Below, piece by piece: positions 12,867 to 24,300 of a stretch of 64,000 nt of DNA. The translations under genes and the position numbers were made by a program. The notes under the pieces were generated by a model. It was not told where the DNA came from and searched no databases. It was given only the letters and a program-made list of their open reading frames with translations. Numbering within the stretch: the first letter of the stretch is position 1; each line of letters begins with the position of its first letter. Origin of the DNA: Lagopus muta (Eukaryota; Chordata; Aves; Galliformes; Phasianidae); contig NC_064447.1 of NCBI RefSeq assembly GCF_023343835.1, forward strand, positions 9,692,501 to 9,756,500, read 5' to 3'.

Positions 12867-15800
12867 AACTGCCCTCAAGCCTTCCTGCAAGAAGGCTTTT
12901 CCCCAGGTGCTCCGTCAGTGCTTCAGGCTGTGACTCAACAGTTCCCACACAAACACCCTCAGCACTTTTCCTTACATCCAGTGAATACCTCCCCTCTTTT
13001 TGCCCCTTGCTCTATCCTGTCCCATTGTAGCCACATAGGGTGGAATTTGAGAGGAGACTCTTCTACCAGGGGGCTTCCAACTAGGCAGACTTTGCTAGGC
13101 AAGAAGCATGTAAAGAATAAAAAAAGAAAGGAGAAAAAAAAAAAAAAAAGCAACACAAAAGCAGGTAGCATGAACCACCAAAGAAACAACACAAAAAGAA
13201 CATGGGTTCACAGCTTCCAGGTGCTGCTGCTTGGAGCGTTGCCACTGAAAACTAACATGAGAGGCAAATGGGTGTGCAGGAGAGGAAAGGCATCACCAGC
13301 TCTTGGCAGGGACAGGGATGGTGCATGGACAGGTGCAGGATGAGAGTCCCCAGCCCTCACAGCTGGGATGAAGGGCGAGGTAGGGACCAAGGGCTGTGGA
13401 GCACGCCTAAGCCAAAGGCCTTTTAACTCCCTATTGCTCCCTGGCAAAGTGGTTTCTATTTGTTTTAACACTTTCATCTTTTATCCGCTGTATTTTATCT
13501 GCTACTTTAAATCTTAGTAAGTGAATAGGTTCTTAGTAAAATCATTAAGTTCCATTCAACTCATCTAAACACAACCCATTAGCTTTATTTGTTGCCTGGT
13601 TGCCTTATCTGCGTCGATGTTATCTGGCTGTTCCTGTTGTAAAACAAAAAGTTAGAGAGAGGAAGAAACCCTCTTGCCGAAAGCAGAGCTTCCTTTTGTT
13701 CTTACCCTGATACAAAGGGATCCTTCTAGAAAGCCAGGTGAGATGAGAACTCACCCGAAATTCTCCTCGCCCCAAACCAGGCTGTAAGAAGAACCACAGG
13801 GGGATATTCAGGCTGACAGCAGTGCTGTGACACGGAGCGCTGCAGCAAGGCAGTACCTGTCTGTAGGAGTGGGTTTGAGCCCCACGTGGCAGCGATGCTG
13901 CACACCCGCAGCTCACAGCTGCTCCCAGTGTCCTCGCGCATCCTCGGATGTACTCAAGAAGCAGCGTTCAAGTTTTAATTTGTGTTTGATCGTTGGTTTT
14001 AAGACTCTGTTGATAAAAGAGATGAGGAGGGTAGTCAGACTGTAAAGCATGCAGCAGCCTCATGGTAAGCTGCCCAGTGCTGGGTCAGGCTTGTAACAGG
14101 CTCAACACAGCAGTCCAACAGAGGTGCAGCATGGAGGTGCTGCCTGGTCCCATCCCGAATACTTACAGGAGAAAACACATGCAGAGAGCTGGAGTTCAGA
14201 GGAACTTGCATTGGAAACAAGTCAGTAGAATAGGGATTTTCTGCTCTTGCTTGTCTGGAAGAAGCCTGATACACAGCAGCTCAGCCTTCACTGAGGTGGA
14301 AGAGAGTACTGATCATTCAGTTACTGGGGAATGGCTTATTGCTGCTGGCTGAAATCAAACTAGGGAACTGGGCTACCTTCAAAGAGCACAGTTGAAAGGC
14401 TTCAGCACAGAGCAAAGGCTCCATGATCCCAAGTCCAGCTCAGAGACTTGCCATACAGCAGGGAGCAGCAGCAGGAGCAGCACATCCTCTCTGCAGGACA
14501 GCTCAAGCTCACTGTGGGAGCACCAGAAATGAGCCCTGCCCATGCAGGAGCTTGGCAGGAGTGAAACTGCTTCAGCAGTGAGCTCAGGGCACTGAGTCAG
14601 CTCTCCTAAGCTCTCCCCTCACCTGTTTTTCCTGCTCCTTACATCACGGATTCGCACCTGCTGCTGAGCCTACAGGAATGTGAAAAAGCTAATCTTCACT
14701 TGCTGCTCTATTCATTGACAAATAGAAGACAGAAATAAGAAGAGGTGTCTTAAATAAGACGATGTCTGCTTTGCAGCTCACTGAAATAGTCTCAGTCAAT
14801 GAACCGCTTCAGCAGTTTAATCAACTTAGATGAGAGCAACAGCACAGAACAGCAGGATTTAACTAGAAGCAAAGCATGCGTAATAGGAATAAATAGGAGA
14901 AAAACCTGGAATTACACAGAGGTTTTGGTTTCTTTGCTGCCACTTGGCATTGAGAGCACCAAGCTCTAGCCCAGCCAAGAGCTCTGCCAGGTGTAACGAG
15001 CACTAATAGCACTGTAAGCTATTTAGCCAGATACCAGCTGTTTATCACAGCCAGGACTATGAACTCTTCAATAGTTCTTTCTAGAGAGTATTTCTGAGGG
15101 TTATTTGGAGGCTGCACCAGAAGGCACCAAATTCCTTAAAAAGCCAAGAGTTCCTGGAGGGTCCGTGGGAGAGCAGCAGAACCAAGCAGAGCCCTGGTGC
15201 AGCTCATCACAGGGACATGAGTGCACTCAGAGCTCTGTACAACAAGCTATGACATAAAGTAATATCATACCTAAATATCTACTAAATGCTAAAGCAAAGC
15301 TCTCACCTGCCACTTCTTCCTAACACCTCGTTCATTAAATCCACACCACAGAACTCATCTTTCCCAGCAACCCAAACAACCCCTGGCCTTTACCACTTCA
15401 GGCCTTATGTGGTCCCTTAGCTTGCTGTGGCAGACTCAGGTATATCCTGAGCAATTTGCTGTGTCAATAGAAAGAAGAGCTCAAGAACCACATTCTGACA
15501 CTGCTTTTAGCTGGGAAAGAAAAGTAGAGAAGGGAAGGAAGCTGTAAGGAATATCTGTGCTGTTTTCAGCTCATAGCAAAAAGAGGATTAGGTTCTGTTG
15601 GAGTTCAGCTACTTCTGTGCTTGAGTTAACAGAATTTTTTGTCAAGCCCATGAGTGTGAGGATTCTTTCCTGCCTTATGCTTGCAGAGGTTAGTACCAAA
15701 AGCAAACCATAGAGTAATTGCATAGCTGAGCAAGGGCTCTGCAGAAATCCTACAAGCATGATGCTTCGTTTGGTGCAGTCATGTAACAAAGGGTAAAGAA

Positions 15801-18294
15801 TGAGTCTGTTTAGAAGTCATCAGGTAAATTTGGCACTCAATAGGGCAGATATAGCCCTGGGAATTGCAGCTGGAGCTTCTGTCTGTGGGGTTTTTAGTAG
15901 GAATTACTTTCTTTGGCTTTTTTGGAGTTTCATTAGACTAAAATGCTGAAACTTCAATCTCTAGGAGAGGAAGGTTAAAGAGACACTGAGCAGCAATCTG
16001 GTTTGTTCCTCTGTCCTGAGGCAGAGCTGTTCTTATCATTCCCAGCAGATCCTGGGATGGAGCACTTGTCTTCCCTGCAGCAGCTGCCACCTGCAGACTT
16101 TGCGTCTCCTTGACGGGTTTATTCCTAATGCTGACCATAAATCTTGTTCCATCCCCAGGTCGTTTGCTTGCTCTCTCCATTCATCACCTTCTCAGTAGAA
16201 GAAGAGATGCTGACCCAGCTTGCTCCTCCATGTGAGGTACTGCTCCGGGGCTCTGATGCTGAGGACATGAAGGAGAGGCTGATGTTACATGAGTTTATCT
16301 CCTCGCTGTTACCAAGGTCTGGGCCAGGAAGTGCAAAGGACCACTTTGAGGTCACAAAACAAAAAAGCATGTTGTCTTTGTCTGTTTTCATCTTCCCATA
16401 CCAGGAAAAGGAGATTTCTGGGAGTAGCTGATCTGGCCCATTATCTGCTGCTGCAGAAAGCTCTGCCCTTACAGCTTCTTGTCCAGGCTTTCCACAGGTC
16501 CCTCTGCTGAAGCCATGGCAGCTTCATTTTCCATAAGTTTTTTGGGGGATGAGAACTGGAACTTTGAGTGAAACATACCTGAATTTAATGATGGTGGCTG
16601 AGGCAGTTTTGTCATTTCTCATTTCATGTAAAAACCAAACAAACAGAAGGTCTGACCAATTCCTGATGCTTATTTCCAAGGGTGAAATTTAAGGAAAATT
16701 AAAGATCAAACAGAAATTGCTCTATTTCCTTATCGTTTTGTTTTGAGCACTCAACTCTTTTTTTTTTCCCTCTTCAAATGAGAACAGGAAAAGCTTTTTT
16801 GTCAAATTGTTGTGGATTGTTGGAAGGATTTAAATTCCATTCCTACAAAGAGGCTCTGGCAGGCTGCCTGTATGCTGATGAGCAGTTCTAAAATATTTGT
16901 GCTTTGGATTTGGCTCATTAAGCTGCTCTAAAGGGGTATGTTTTTCCCAGCCCTTGAAGTTGAAAAATGGAGGGATGTATTCTGAATATTCACAGGGATG
17001 TTTTTCTACATCTCTCTTTTTCAGGTATTTCCTTTTTTTTTTTTTTTCCCCCTCCAAAGATCTTGGCAGGCTGAGACTACAAGTTCAGCGATAATAAGAA
17101 TGAGTAATTTGAATAATGTGTGCAAACCAATAACCTTTTTCATTATTTGCAAGGCTATTCTGCACCAGCAACCAACGTGGCTTTAATGACTTGCCTGATT
17201 ATGGTGCTGGCATATCAGTCAAGGGCATTTTGAATGTGTCCTATCAGAGCTTCTCTGAGTGTTATGGAGAGGCACATGTACAGAGATACTGATATATGGA
17301 TTTTTTTGCTTCCTTCCTGGTAGAAAACAACTTTTCCCCAATCAGTGTGCATTGAACGTAAGCGTGCTCCAGGGGTGTTTTTCCCAGTGCTGGATTAGGT
17401 GCTGTCAATAACTCCAGTTGGTTGTGACATTTTAAGAAGGCTGGATTTTTATTTATTTCTTTTTAATTAAAGTCAGCACAGCAAACAGTGGATGGGGTGC
17501 ACTGGAGGTGCACAGAGCCACTCGATGTGCAGGGAATGTTAGACAGCCCTGTTGGGTAGTTTCTGCAGCTGCAAAGTCGAGGAGGGGAGTGGTGCAGGAG
17601 GAGGGACAAAGGGGGAAAGGTGGCAATGATTGGGGGGAAAGCAAATGCCTTCACTGAGTGCAGTAGGAAGGCTTCTGCTAGCACGTGTTTGCTCAGGGCT
17701 GGTACCTCTCTGTCAGTGCTCTCAGCACTAAATGGCGTGCTGCAAACAAGCAATGCAACCATTAGGGCTTTTACCATCACCCTAATGGAAGCTGCTGATT
17801 AGGAAGCTTTTTTTGGAAGGAGTAGGGGGAGGAAAAAAAGACGAGAGGCTGTCTGTGGCAGCTGGGATGCCTGACAAGAGGGCATGGGGGGTCTGCATGA
17901 GACACCCTTGGGAGAGATTTTAAAGCCCTGCAACTTTCCCACTTTTCCTACTAAGGGTTGAGCAGGCTGTGCTGGAAGTGGGAGCAGATGTGATCTTTCA
18001 AGGCTGACAAACCATTTTTCATCGCACATTTACTTGCAGATATGCTACTTAAAAATTTCTATCTTTGCTAAAACTGAGACCCCAGAAAAAATTGGTATTC
18101 ATTTAACTTCTGCATCCTGATACTCAGCTGGGAGCACCTTCTGACCAGCCGAGGAGAATTGGTTTCAGTCTAGTTTCTGGAATCCTTTGGTGCTTAAGTG
18201 AAAGTGCAGAACTGGACGTTCAGTTGGTGCTTTTAGCCCTGTGCTGTGAAAAGCATATGGAAATAAACAAAACCAGTGCACTCAAAGCAATCTG
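12867..18294. other. Intergenic, downstream of C1QTNF8
   Basis: Contains simple A and T tracts (13134, 17033-17047) and no recognisable gene or repeat body. Open frames are all short and unrelated to known families as far as I can tell. Confidence 0.6.
13134..13149. repeat. A16 homopolymer within purine-rich stretch
   Basis: Sixteen A after an A/G-rich lead from about 13110. Confidence 0.8.
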
Positions 18295-18300
18295 TTTATT
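18295..18300 (-). terminator. C1QTNF8: Candidate poly(A) signal AATAAA for C1QTNF8
   Basis: On the minus strand this is the first AATAAA after the C1QTNF8 stop, about 1.15 kb downstream. It is followed within 40 nt by a GT/T-rich stretch (GGTTTTGTTTATTT), as expected of a cleavage site. It implies a 3' UTR of about 1.15 kb (roughly 18280-19446). There is no transcript evidence. Confidence 0.5.
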
Positions 18301-19446
18301 TCAGCTACTTTTCTGAACAGGTGTGGGTAGGTGAGGCACAGCAGTGAAGCAATTTGTCTTCATGTATCCTAAATACAAACGACTCAAGGTGCAAACAGGA
18401 GGGGGTGGGCATGGAGGAACCAGAGGAAAATGAGGTTTCTTGCTGCTGCATGCACCTCTCTATTTTGACGTGAGACCAAATTCCCTGTAATATCACTGCT
18501 GGCAGTGAAGCACCTTTCTTCCTCCTGCTTTTCTCTTCCAGTTACCAGAGGTGTGAGTGCTGGAAGACAGTAATTAATGCCATGCTCATGTCTTGATGAC
18601 TCCAGCTTGGCAGTGAGCACTCACAAATAGGATCCTAGGCAGTGCCCACTGTTTTCCTTAGAAATGGAAATGCTCATGGTACCCTGGTGTTATGCAAGAA
18701 GTTTTGCTAGCAATACAGCAGTCTAGCAAAGTTGTGGCATCTGGCTGCAGCTGTACTTAAAACTATGCTTTTGGGAAAGTTTTCTGGGTCAATATGCTGC
18801 TATTTATGTAATTCTAGCATTTTGCTCTCAGAATGTATTACTGTATGAAATGGAACAGAAATGTAACTCAAGGTAATTGTATTGTGCAGAATACTAACAT
18901 GGTGTGTTCTTGCCCACCTGAGTGGAGCAGGCCTGGTGTGGGTGCTGGCAGAAAGGGGGCTTTGTTAGCAATACTGTGCACTGTTAAGCATGGTAGATAT
19001 GTTCCTTAATTAGCACCTGGACAACAGGTATTTGATGACCCATCAAAACATCTTTTTGGGCTAGTCAGTCCAAATGCCTTCCAGTCGATACAATCCTGTC
19101 TTTTCTAAGGAAAAGCAGAGATTAATTTTGTTGCTACCAACTTGGAGACTCTTCAGGGATGTTCTTGGGGATCCGTATGGGGCTGCAGAACTGGGACATT
19201 CTGTGCTTTGTTTCCAGTGCAGGCTGAGGGTTAAAGCCTTTACTGGTCATAGCTTGGAGCACCTTGAAGCCCCATCACCTCCATTCACAGGTGTTCCTGG
19301 CATGGACACAAAGCCACCAGGAGGCTGCCTCCTGCAGTCCTTCCAAGCAGAGCTGGATGTGCATTTCTAAAAGGGAAGACACTAATGCATCAGAGAAACC
19401 CCTACCAAAAGCTCTGAAGCTTTTGAAGCCTGAAGCTGAGGAATAA

Positions 19447-19994
19447 CTACTCTACAGCTGGCTTGATTAAATGGCCATTGAAGATGATGTAAACATCAGA
19501 CTCCTCACTATAGATGGCGTTTTCTCTCTCCCGCTTAAACATCCTCACCCAGACCTCGTCTCCCTCCTGCAGGTCCAGCATCAGGCTCTGGCTCTGCATG
19601 ATGCTCCGGTCACTGGGCTGGGCATAGAGGATCACCATCTCCTCCTCGTTCTTCATCAGGTGCAGATAGGTCTCCTTGAAGTTCCAAGTGTGGACATTGA
19701 GGCTGAAGTAGTAGATTCCTGGCACGTAGCAGAAGAACTTCCCTGAGAACATGTTGAAATGCTTGTAGAGGTTCACAAACTCGGTGTCGAAAATGACGTG
19801 CTGGAAGTAGTCTGAGCTATGCAAGGGCTTTCTGCGACCCACTGAGAAGGCAGCATAGAGCTGCTTGCATGAATGGCCTTGGGGGCCAGGCTGGCCTTTC
19901 TGGCCCTTTCGTCCATTGAAACCACGTAGCCCTCTCTCTCCTTCCTTCCCAGCTGCTCCAGGGTACCCTTTTTCTCCCATTTCCCCCTTCTCAC
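19447..19994 (-). CDS. C1QTNF8: C1QTNF8 coding exon 2 (collagen repeat and C1q domain, stop)
   Basis: 548 nt, opening with GT GAG AAG after a TTTACAG acceptor. It encodes the collagen-like Gly-X-Y run and the entire C1q head, and ends with TAG at 19447-19449 (last residues LIKPAVE). The reading frame is open throughout, with no frameshift or in-frame stop. Confidence 0.93.
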
Positions 19995-20872
19995 CTGTAA
20001 ACATAAAACAGAAGATGCCAGACACCATCAGCCTCTTTATTCTCAGAAGCATGCCAGGTGAAAGCTTGGTCTTCCTGAGTTCACAGTGCTGATGCACAAA
20101 ATATTGAAGTAGTGAAACTCCATTACCTGACCAGATTACTTACACAGATCCAGCTGAATGCACAGCCCCTCCATGCACAGCTTAGAGCAACAAAGGTTTG
20201 GCTAAAGATTTGGCTTAAGTCTGATTTGGGCCTTGGAGAGGCTTTGTCTGGTCTGCGTGTCTCTATGCATAGCAATCCCTGACATATCTCCTATATTATG
20301 TGTTTAATTATTAAGGTCTTACTTTGTAAGACAAAGCATATGAAATGGAAAAAGTCAGTGAGAATTTCTAATTGTTCTTCATTTCTTATTCTGAGGAACA
20401 ATTTTTTGGATGACATTTGTATCTGTTTTTTAGTACGATGTAACTTGAGTTCTCACTGACTCCATTTTCTGATGGATTAGAGCTTATTGCCACTTCTTAT
20501 TTGTGCGCACACAGCCTGTGCCGTGACACCCCTTGGGTAAATAAATCAGATGAGTTTTGTGGTGTAGGAAAGAGCACAGTCTGTCAGATAAAGATGTGCA
20601 AGCAAGATGGAGGAAGGATGTTATGGCCTTGGTCACCTCTACCCACCTTTGAGGATGGTGATGTCTATGGTTGGCTGCACTTTGGGTACCGAGGAAGCAG
20701 GATCACTGCTCATCCTCGTGTATCGTGAGGAGACGATGGAGACGGGCTGCTCTGAGGGTCCGCAGCATCGCACACACGACAGGCGCCGTGGCTCCCGCCT
20801 CGGCAGGTCCTGCACTGCTGTGGAGCTGGGGATGGACACCAGGAGCAGGAGGAACACAGCGCTCATCTTCAT
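19447..20872 (-). CDS. C1QTNF8: C1q/TNF-related protein 8 (CTRP8), two coding exons
   Basis: Secreted C1q/TNF-superfamily protein. Coding exons are 20872-20647 and 19994-19447 (minus), joined across a 652-bp GT-AG intron in phase 1, giving 257 residues; human C1QTNF8 is of similar length. Residues 1 to about 20 are a hydrophobic signal peptide ([15 protein letters not shown]). A Cys-rich stretch follows (C33, C36, C37), probably for disulfide-linked oligomers. The segment [13 protein letters not shown] leads into about 14 Gly-X-Y collagen triplets (residues 76-117). A globular C1q domain runs from about 120 to 257 and contains [33 protein letters not shown] and YAQPSDRS. CTRPs form trimers through the C1q head and act as extracellular ligands. 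Among paralogues (C1QTNF1, C1QTNF6), the match around the collagen start and the C1q domain fits C1QTNF8 best; this is from remembered family sequences, not a search. The start is the first in-frame ATG before the signal peptide; a second ATG lies two codons downstream. Confidence 0.93.
20647..20872 (-). CDS. C1QTNF8: C1QTNF8 coding exon 1 (signal peptide, N-terminal Cys region)
   Basis: 226 nt: 75 codons plus one base. The donor reads AAAG/GTGGGT on the minus strand, and the last G completes a glycine codon with the first two bases of the next exon. The ATG lies directly after an acceptor-like sequence (pyrimidine-containing, ending in CTGTCTCAG). The ATG may therefore open the second exon of the transcript, with a non-coding first exon further upstream that I could not place. 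Confidence 0.88.
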
Positions 20873-21346
20873 CTGAGACAGCTGGAGCGGGCAAAGAACA
20901 AACGATTAACATGGTGATTCGGATCAGAGCAGCTGATGGGCCATCTGCTAATGTTGCCGCAAGGTGCTTTTCTGATTAATTATTAGCTTATCTTGTAGTG
21001 GCACTAGGAGACTCCAGGTAGGAAGGGTTACCCACAGGGTACTGTTTACAAGCAACGGAAAAGGCAATCCTCATTATGCATTACTTATGGTTGAAAAATC
21101 TTTCAAGAGACTACACATAAAAGCAGGAAAGAAAAAAGCATTTTGAGATTAGAAGAGAAGGCCGTGGTCCTTAAAGGTGTAGCAAGCTCTGCTCACGGTG
21201 CTGTTGCTGTCTGGCTGAGGTTGGAGCTGCCCTTGCAGGAGGTTCTGGGTAAAAAGTGGCTCTCAGTAACTGTTTCATGTTTTGCCGTCCCGAAAAAATG
21301 AAAAATCAGATGCAGAGAATGAAACTTCATAGGAATGTCTGACCAA

Positions 21347-21371
21347 TTTTTTTTTTATTTTTTTTTTTTTT
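21347..21371. repeat. T-rich homopolymer tract
   Basis: T run broken by one A, about 500 bp upstream of the C1QTNF8 coding start. Confidence 0.85.
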
Positions 21372-24300
21372 AAAGGAAAGCGCTGGTGGAAAAATGAACT
21401 TAAAAAGTAAAAGCATTTCTCTTTTTAGATGGTTTCTTAACCTTTTGCTGGTGATCTTTCTGCCATGACCTTGCCAAGTGGTTTGTGGCTTTGACTGTGT
21501 CCATTTGCTTTTCTTAGCATAATTCCTCTGTACGTTTCCTATTTTTATTTTCCAGTGTGCAGAACAGAGAGTCAAATATCTGCAGCAGGCATGGACCAAA
21601 CTGGGGCTGGTTTTCCACAAACAGTAGGGTGAGAACATCTACTGCTTTTTCAGCTGGTATTGGCAAGCCCCAAAAACGTTTCTGGTGGTGACTGGTGAGT
21701 GAGTTTTTGTTTTGAGCGCCCCTCTACCCTCCATCTAAGGAGGGAATGGAGATGGTGGCAGGCAAGTGCCTCCTCATAACATGCGTAATTAGTGTCATTC
21801 TGCTCATTGTGGCGGTGTTTCATAGTAGGCAGGATTTGAAATTATGCCTTTTTGGACCTTATCCAAAGTCCAATTAGTGAGATGGACTTTTGCTGACCTC
21901 AGGCTGGGAACAGCTAGAAGAGCTCCTCTTCTACCAGCTCTAATTCCTGGAATAGGTGGGGATGGCAATGCCTAGAAATCCTTGCTTTCAGAAATGGAAA
22001 AATGACCATTTTGCAGAGGGAGAGAAGGTATTTACCCATGAGATACACAAAGGCTTCACTGGGTACGCTATGGATTAGTCAAGAAAGTATGGGAAAAGAA
22101 GAAAAAAGATTAGTTTGGAGCAAGGTACTTGGATTGTATAGTCATTGTTGGGAGACGTTTTCTTCCAGTTCTTACCTGCCCCAAAAGAGCTGTCATTCAC
22201 ACCTTTTATTACTTGGTGTAATCCAGCTCCCTGGAAACTAGATGAATACTTATTAGCAGCGATATAATAACTTTGCTCCTGACAGCAGTGAAAGTTCTTT
22301 CATCAAACCTGTCATAACTTGAAATGATCTTTCTAGTTGTAATTGTACCTTATTCTAGGTACAAGTCTGAGGGATTAATGTTCCTCTATATCAGTGCTCA
22401 GGGCCTGAATTCTCATTTTCATTAAGTCCTTTTTAATTTTCATTCAGTCCTTAAGCCGTCTTTGTGCTGCCAACCAGGACCAGAAATGCAATGTGCGCCT
22501 AAATGGACAGCATATCATAAATAAGCAGCCTGTACGTGACCAGAACAAAAAGCTTGAACTACAGAGAGTGTTTGGGGTCCAAGTAATGTTTCTGGGGTCT
22601 CCTTTGCAGTGATTAAAGCTTGTGCATACATATATGTGTATATGTAATGGTCTAAGGAAGACCACATATTCACTCAGAGACCCAGACAACTGGGGCCAAC
22701 ATATCCTCCATGGGACTAAAAGCTATTTAGTCCTTGGGACTGTAGATAGTCAATACCCTGGGGATAAATTCTAAGGCATTTGATTACATTAGCTGAACAT
22801 TAAAATTGGAGGACATAATTGCTCATAATACCTTCATGAAGGAGAAAGAGCATTCATTACGAGGGGCATTCATAATGGGTGGCAGGCAAAGGCTTCATAA
22901 ATATGAAGAAATTACTTCTACATTTTTATAGGCCATTATTCTCTTTAAGATGAATGTTGTTCCTATTTTTAGACGTGGCTCAAGGAAGAGAAGTCGGGGT
23001 GAAAAATCAGTGTTCAGGTTATGCACCTTTTACACTACTATAATCCAAGCACCCATTGAGGAAATTGTGTCCGTTTGCATGATTCATGAAGAACAATTAC
23101 TCAAGTTGTTGGCGAGAAATTGCATTTGGAAAATGAAGCCAACCAGGCACAAATCCAGTCAATTCAGGGCATCCTGATCTGACACCCAGGCATCACACAC
23201 ATTTTCCTTCATGGTTTTATATTCCCAAGCAGCTGAATCTTGGTCAGATGTGCATTTGGGGCCAACCTAATTTTTTTTTGTGTGCATGTATGTATCACTG
23301 TCCTCCCTACTGAATACAGAAACATGTACCTAGTTGCAAAGTATTTGATTAGTTGAAGCTTTGGTGATGTATGCAAATAAACAGCTTCAGTTTTACAGTT
23401 TGCTTGTAACAGTCAGGGAAGGAGAGGAGAAGTAAAACAGGAATGAAATGGAGAGAGGGGAGTCTGAGAAGACTGAAAGAGGAATCCAGTGGTATGGGGT
23501 TCAGGTTGAAAGGCATCCAACTTTAAACCAGAGGAATGAAGTGTGCAACAGGAAAGGAAATAAACTACTAAGGATTTCCATATAACAAGACCATGTCAAT
23601 CTGAAGAAAAGAAATGATTTGGGCAAAATTTTGGAGGAGAAGCTTTTTGTCAAATGTGGTGATGGTAGATTTGACATTTATCCCTTCCAGGAGGCAGTGA
23701 ACAAGGAGCTCAGCACTGCTCTGCTCCAGGGAAAAATCTTCTGCTGGCTTTGGAAACTTTGGGGTCTGTAAATGTTTCACCTGGACAGAAAAGGAGGTTC
23801 TCAGCCTTTCCTTTCCCAAAACCATTTCTCCACTTCAGCTTCTTTGGCTCTTCTTTGAGCTTGAGTTCATATTCTAACAGTTGATAGATAAATGAGTGAA
23901 ACGTTTCCGTTGCAAATCTTGTGGTGACATTCAGAAAAATGTGAATTATTTGGATGTTTCCTGTGCTTCCTGCAGAATGCTTGGGGAGTAGGAAGCTCGT
24001 TGTGAGGCCAGGCATTCAGCTGGTTCAGGTGTAACACATAATGCTAAGATAAATGAGCTTACTCTCCCCAAAATGCTTCCAAACCTCCCCATGCCATAGC
24101 TACAGAACGCCACACAACCAGCAGCTCCAGGCCAGAACCGACCAAGATACGAAGGAAGAAGAAATTCTCTCTACATTAAATGGGTGTAGCAGTATTTAGC
24201 AATATTTTGGCAAATAACGAAGATTTAGGAATCATGAAATGAGACATTGAAGTCTGACAAAAGCAGTTAATTTCATGGCATTTTCACGCTGACAGTGGCC

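Noticed and set aside
19471-20092. Plus-strand frames over C1QTNF8
   Set aside because: They mirror the real C1QTNF8 exons on the minus strand; the Pro/Phe-rich translation is the reverse complement of the collagen repeat.
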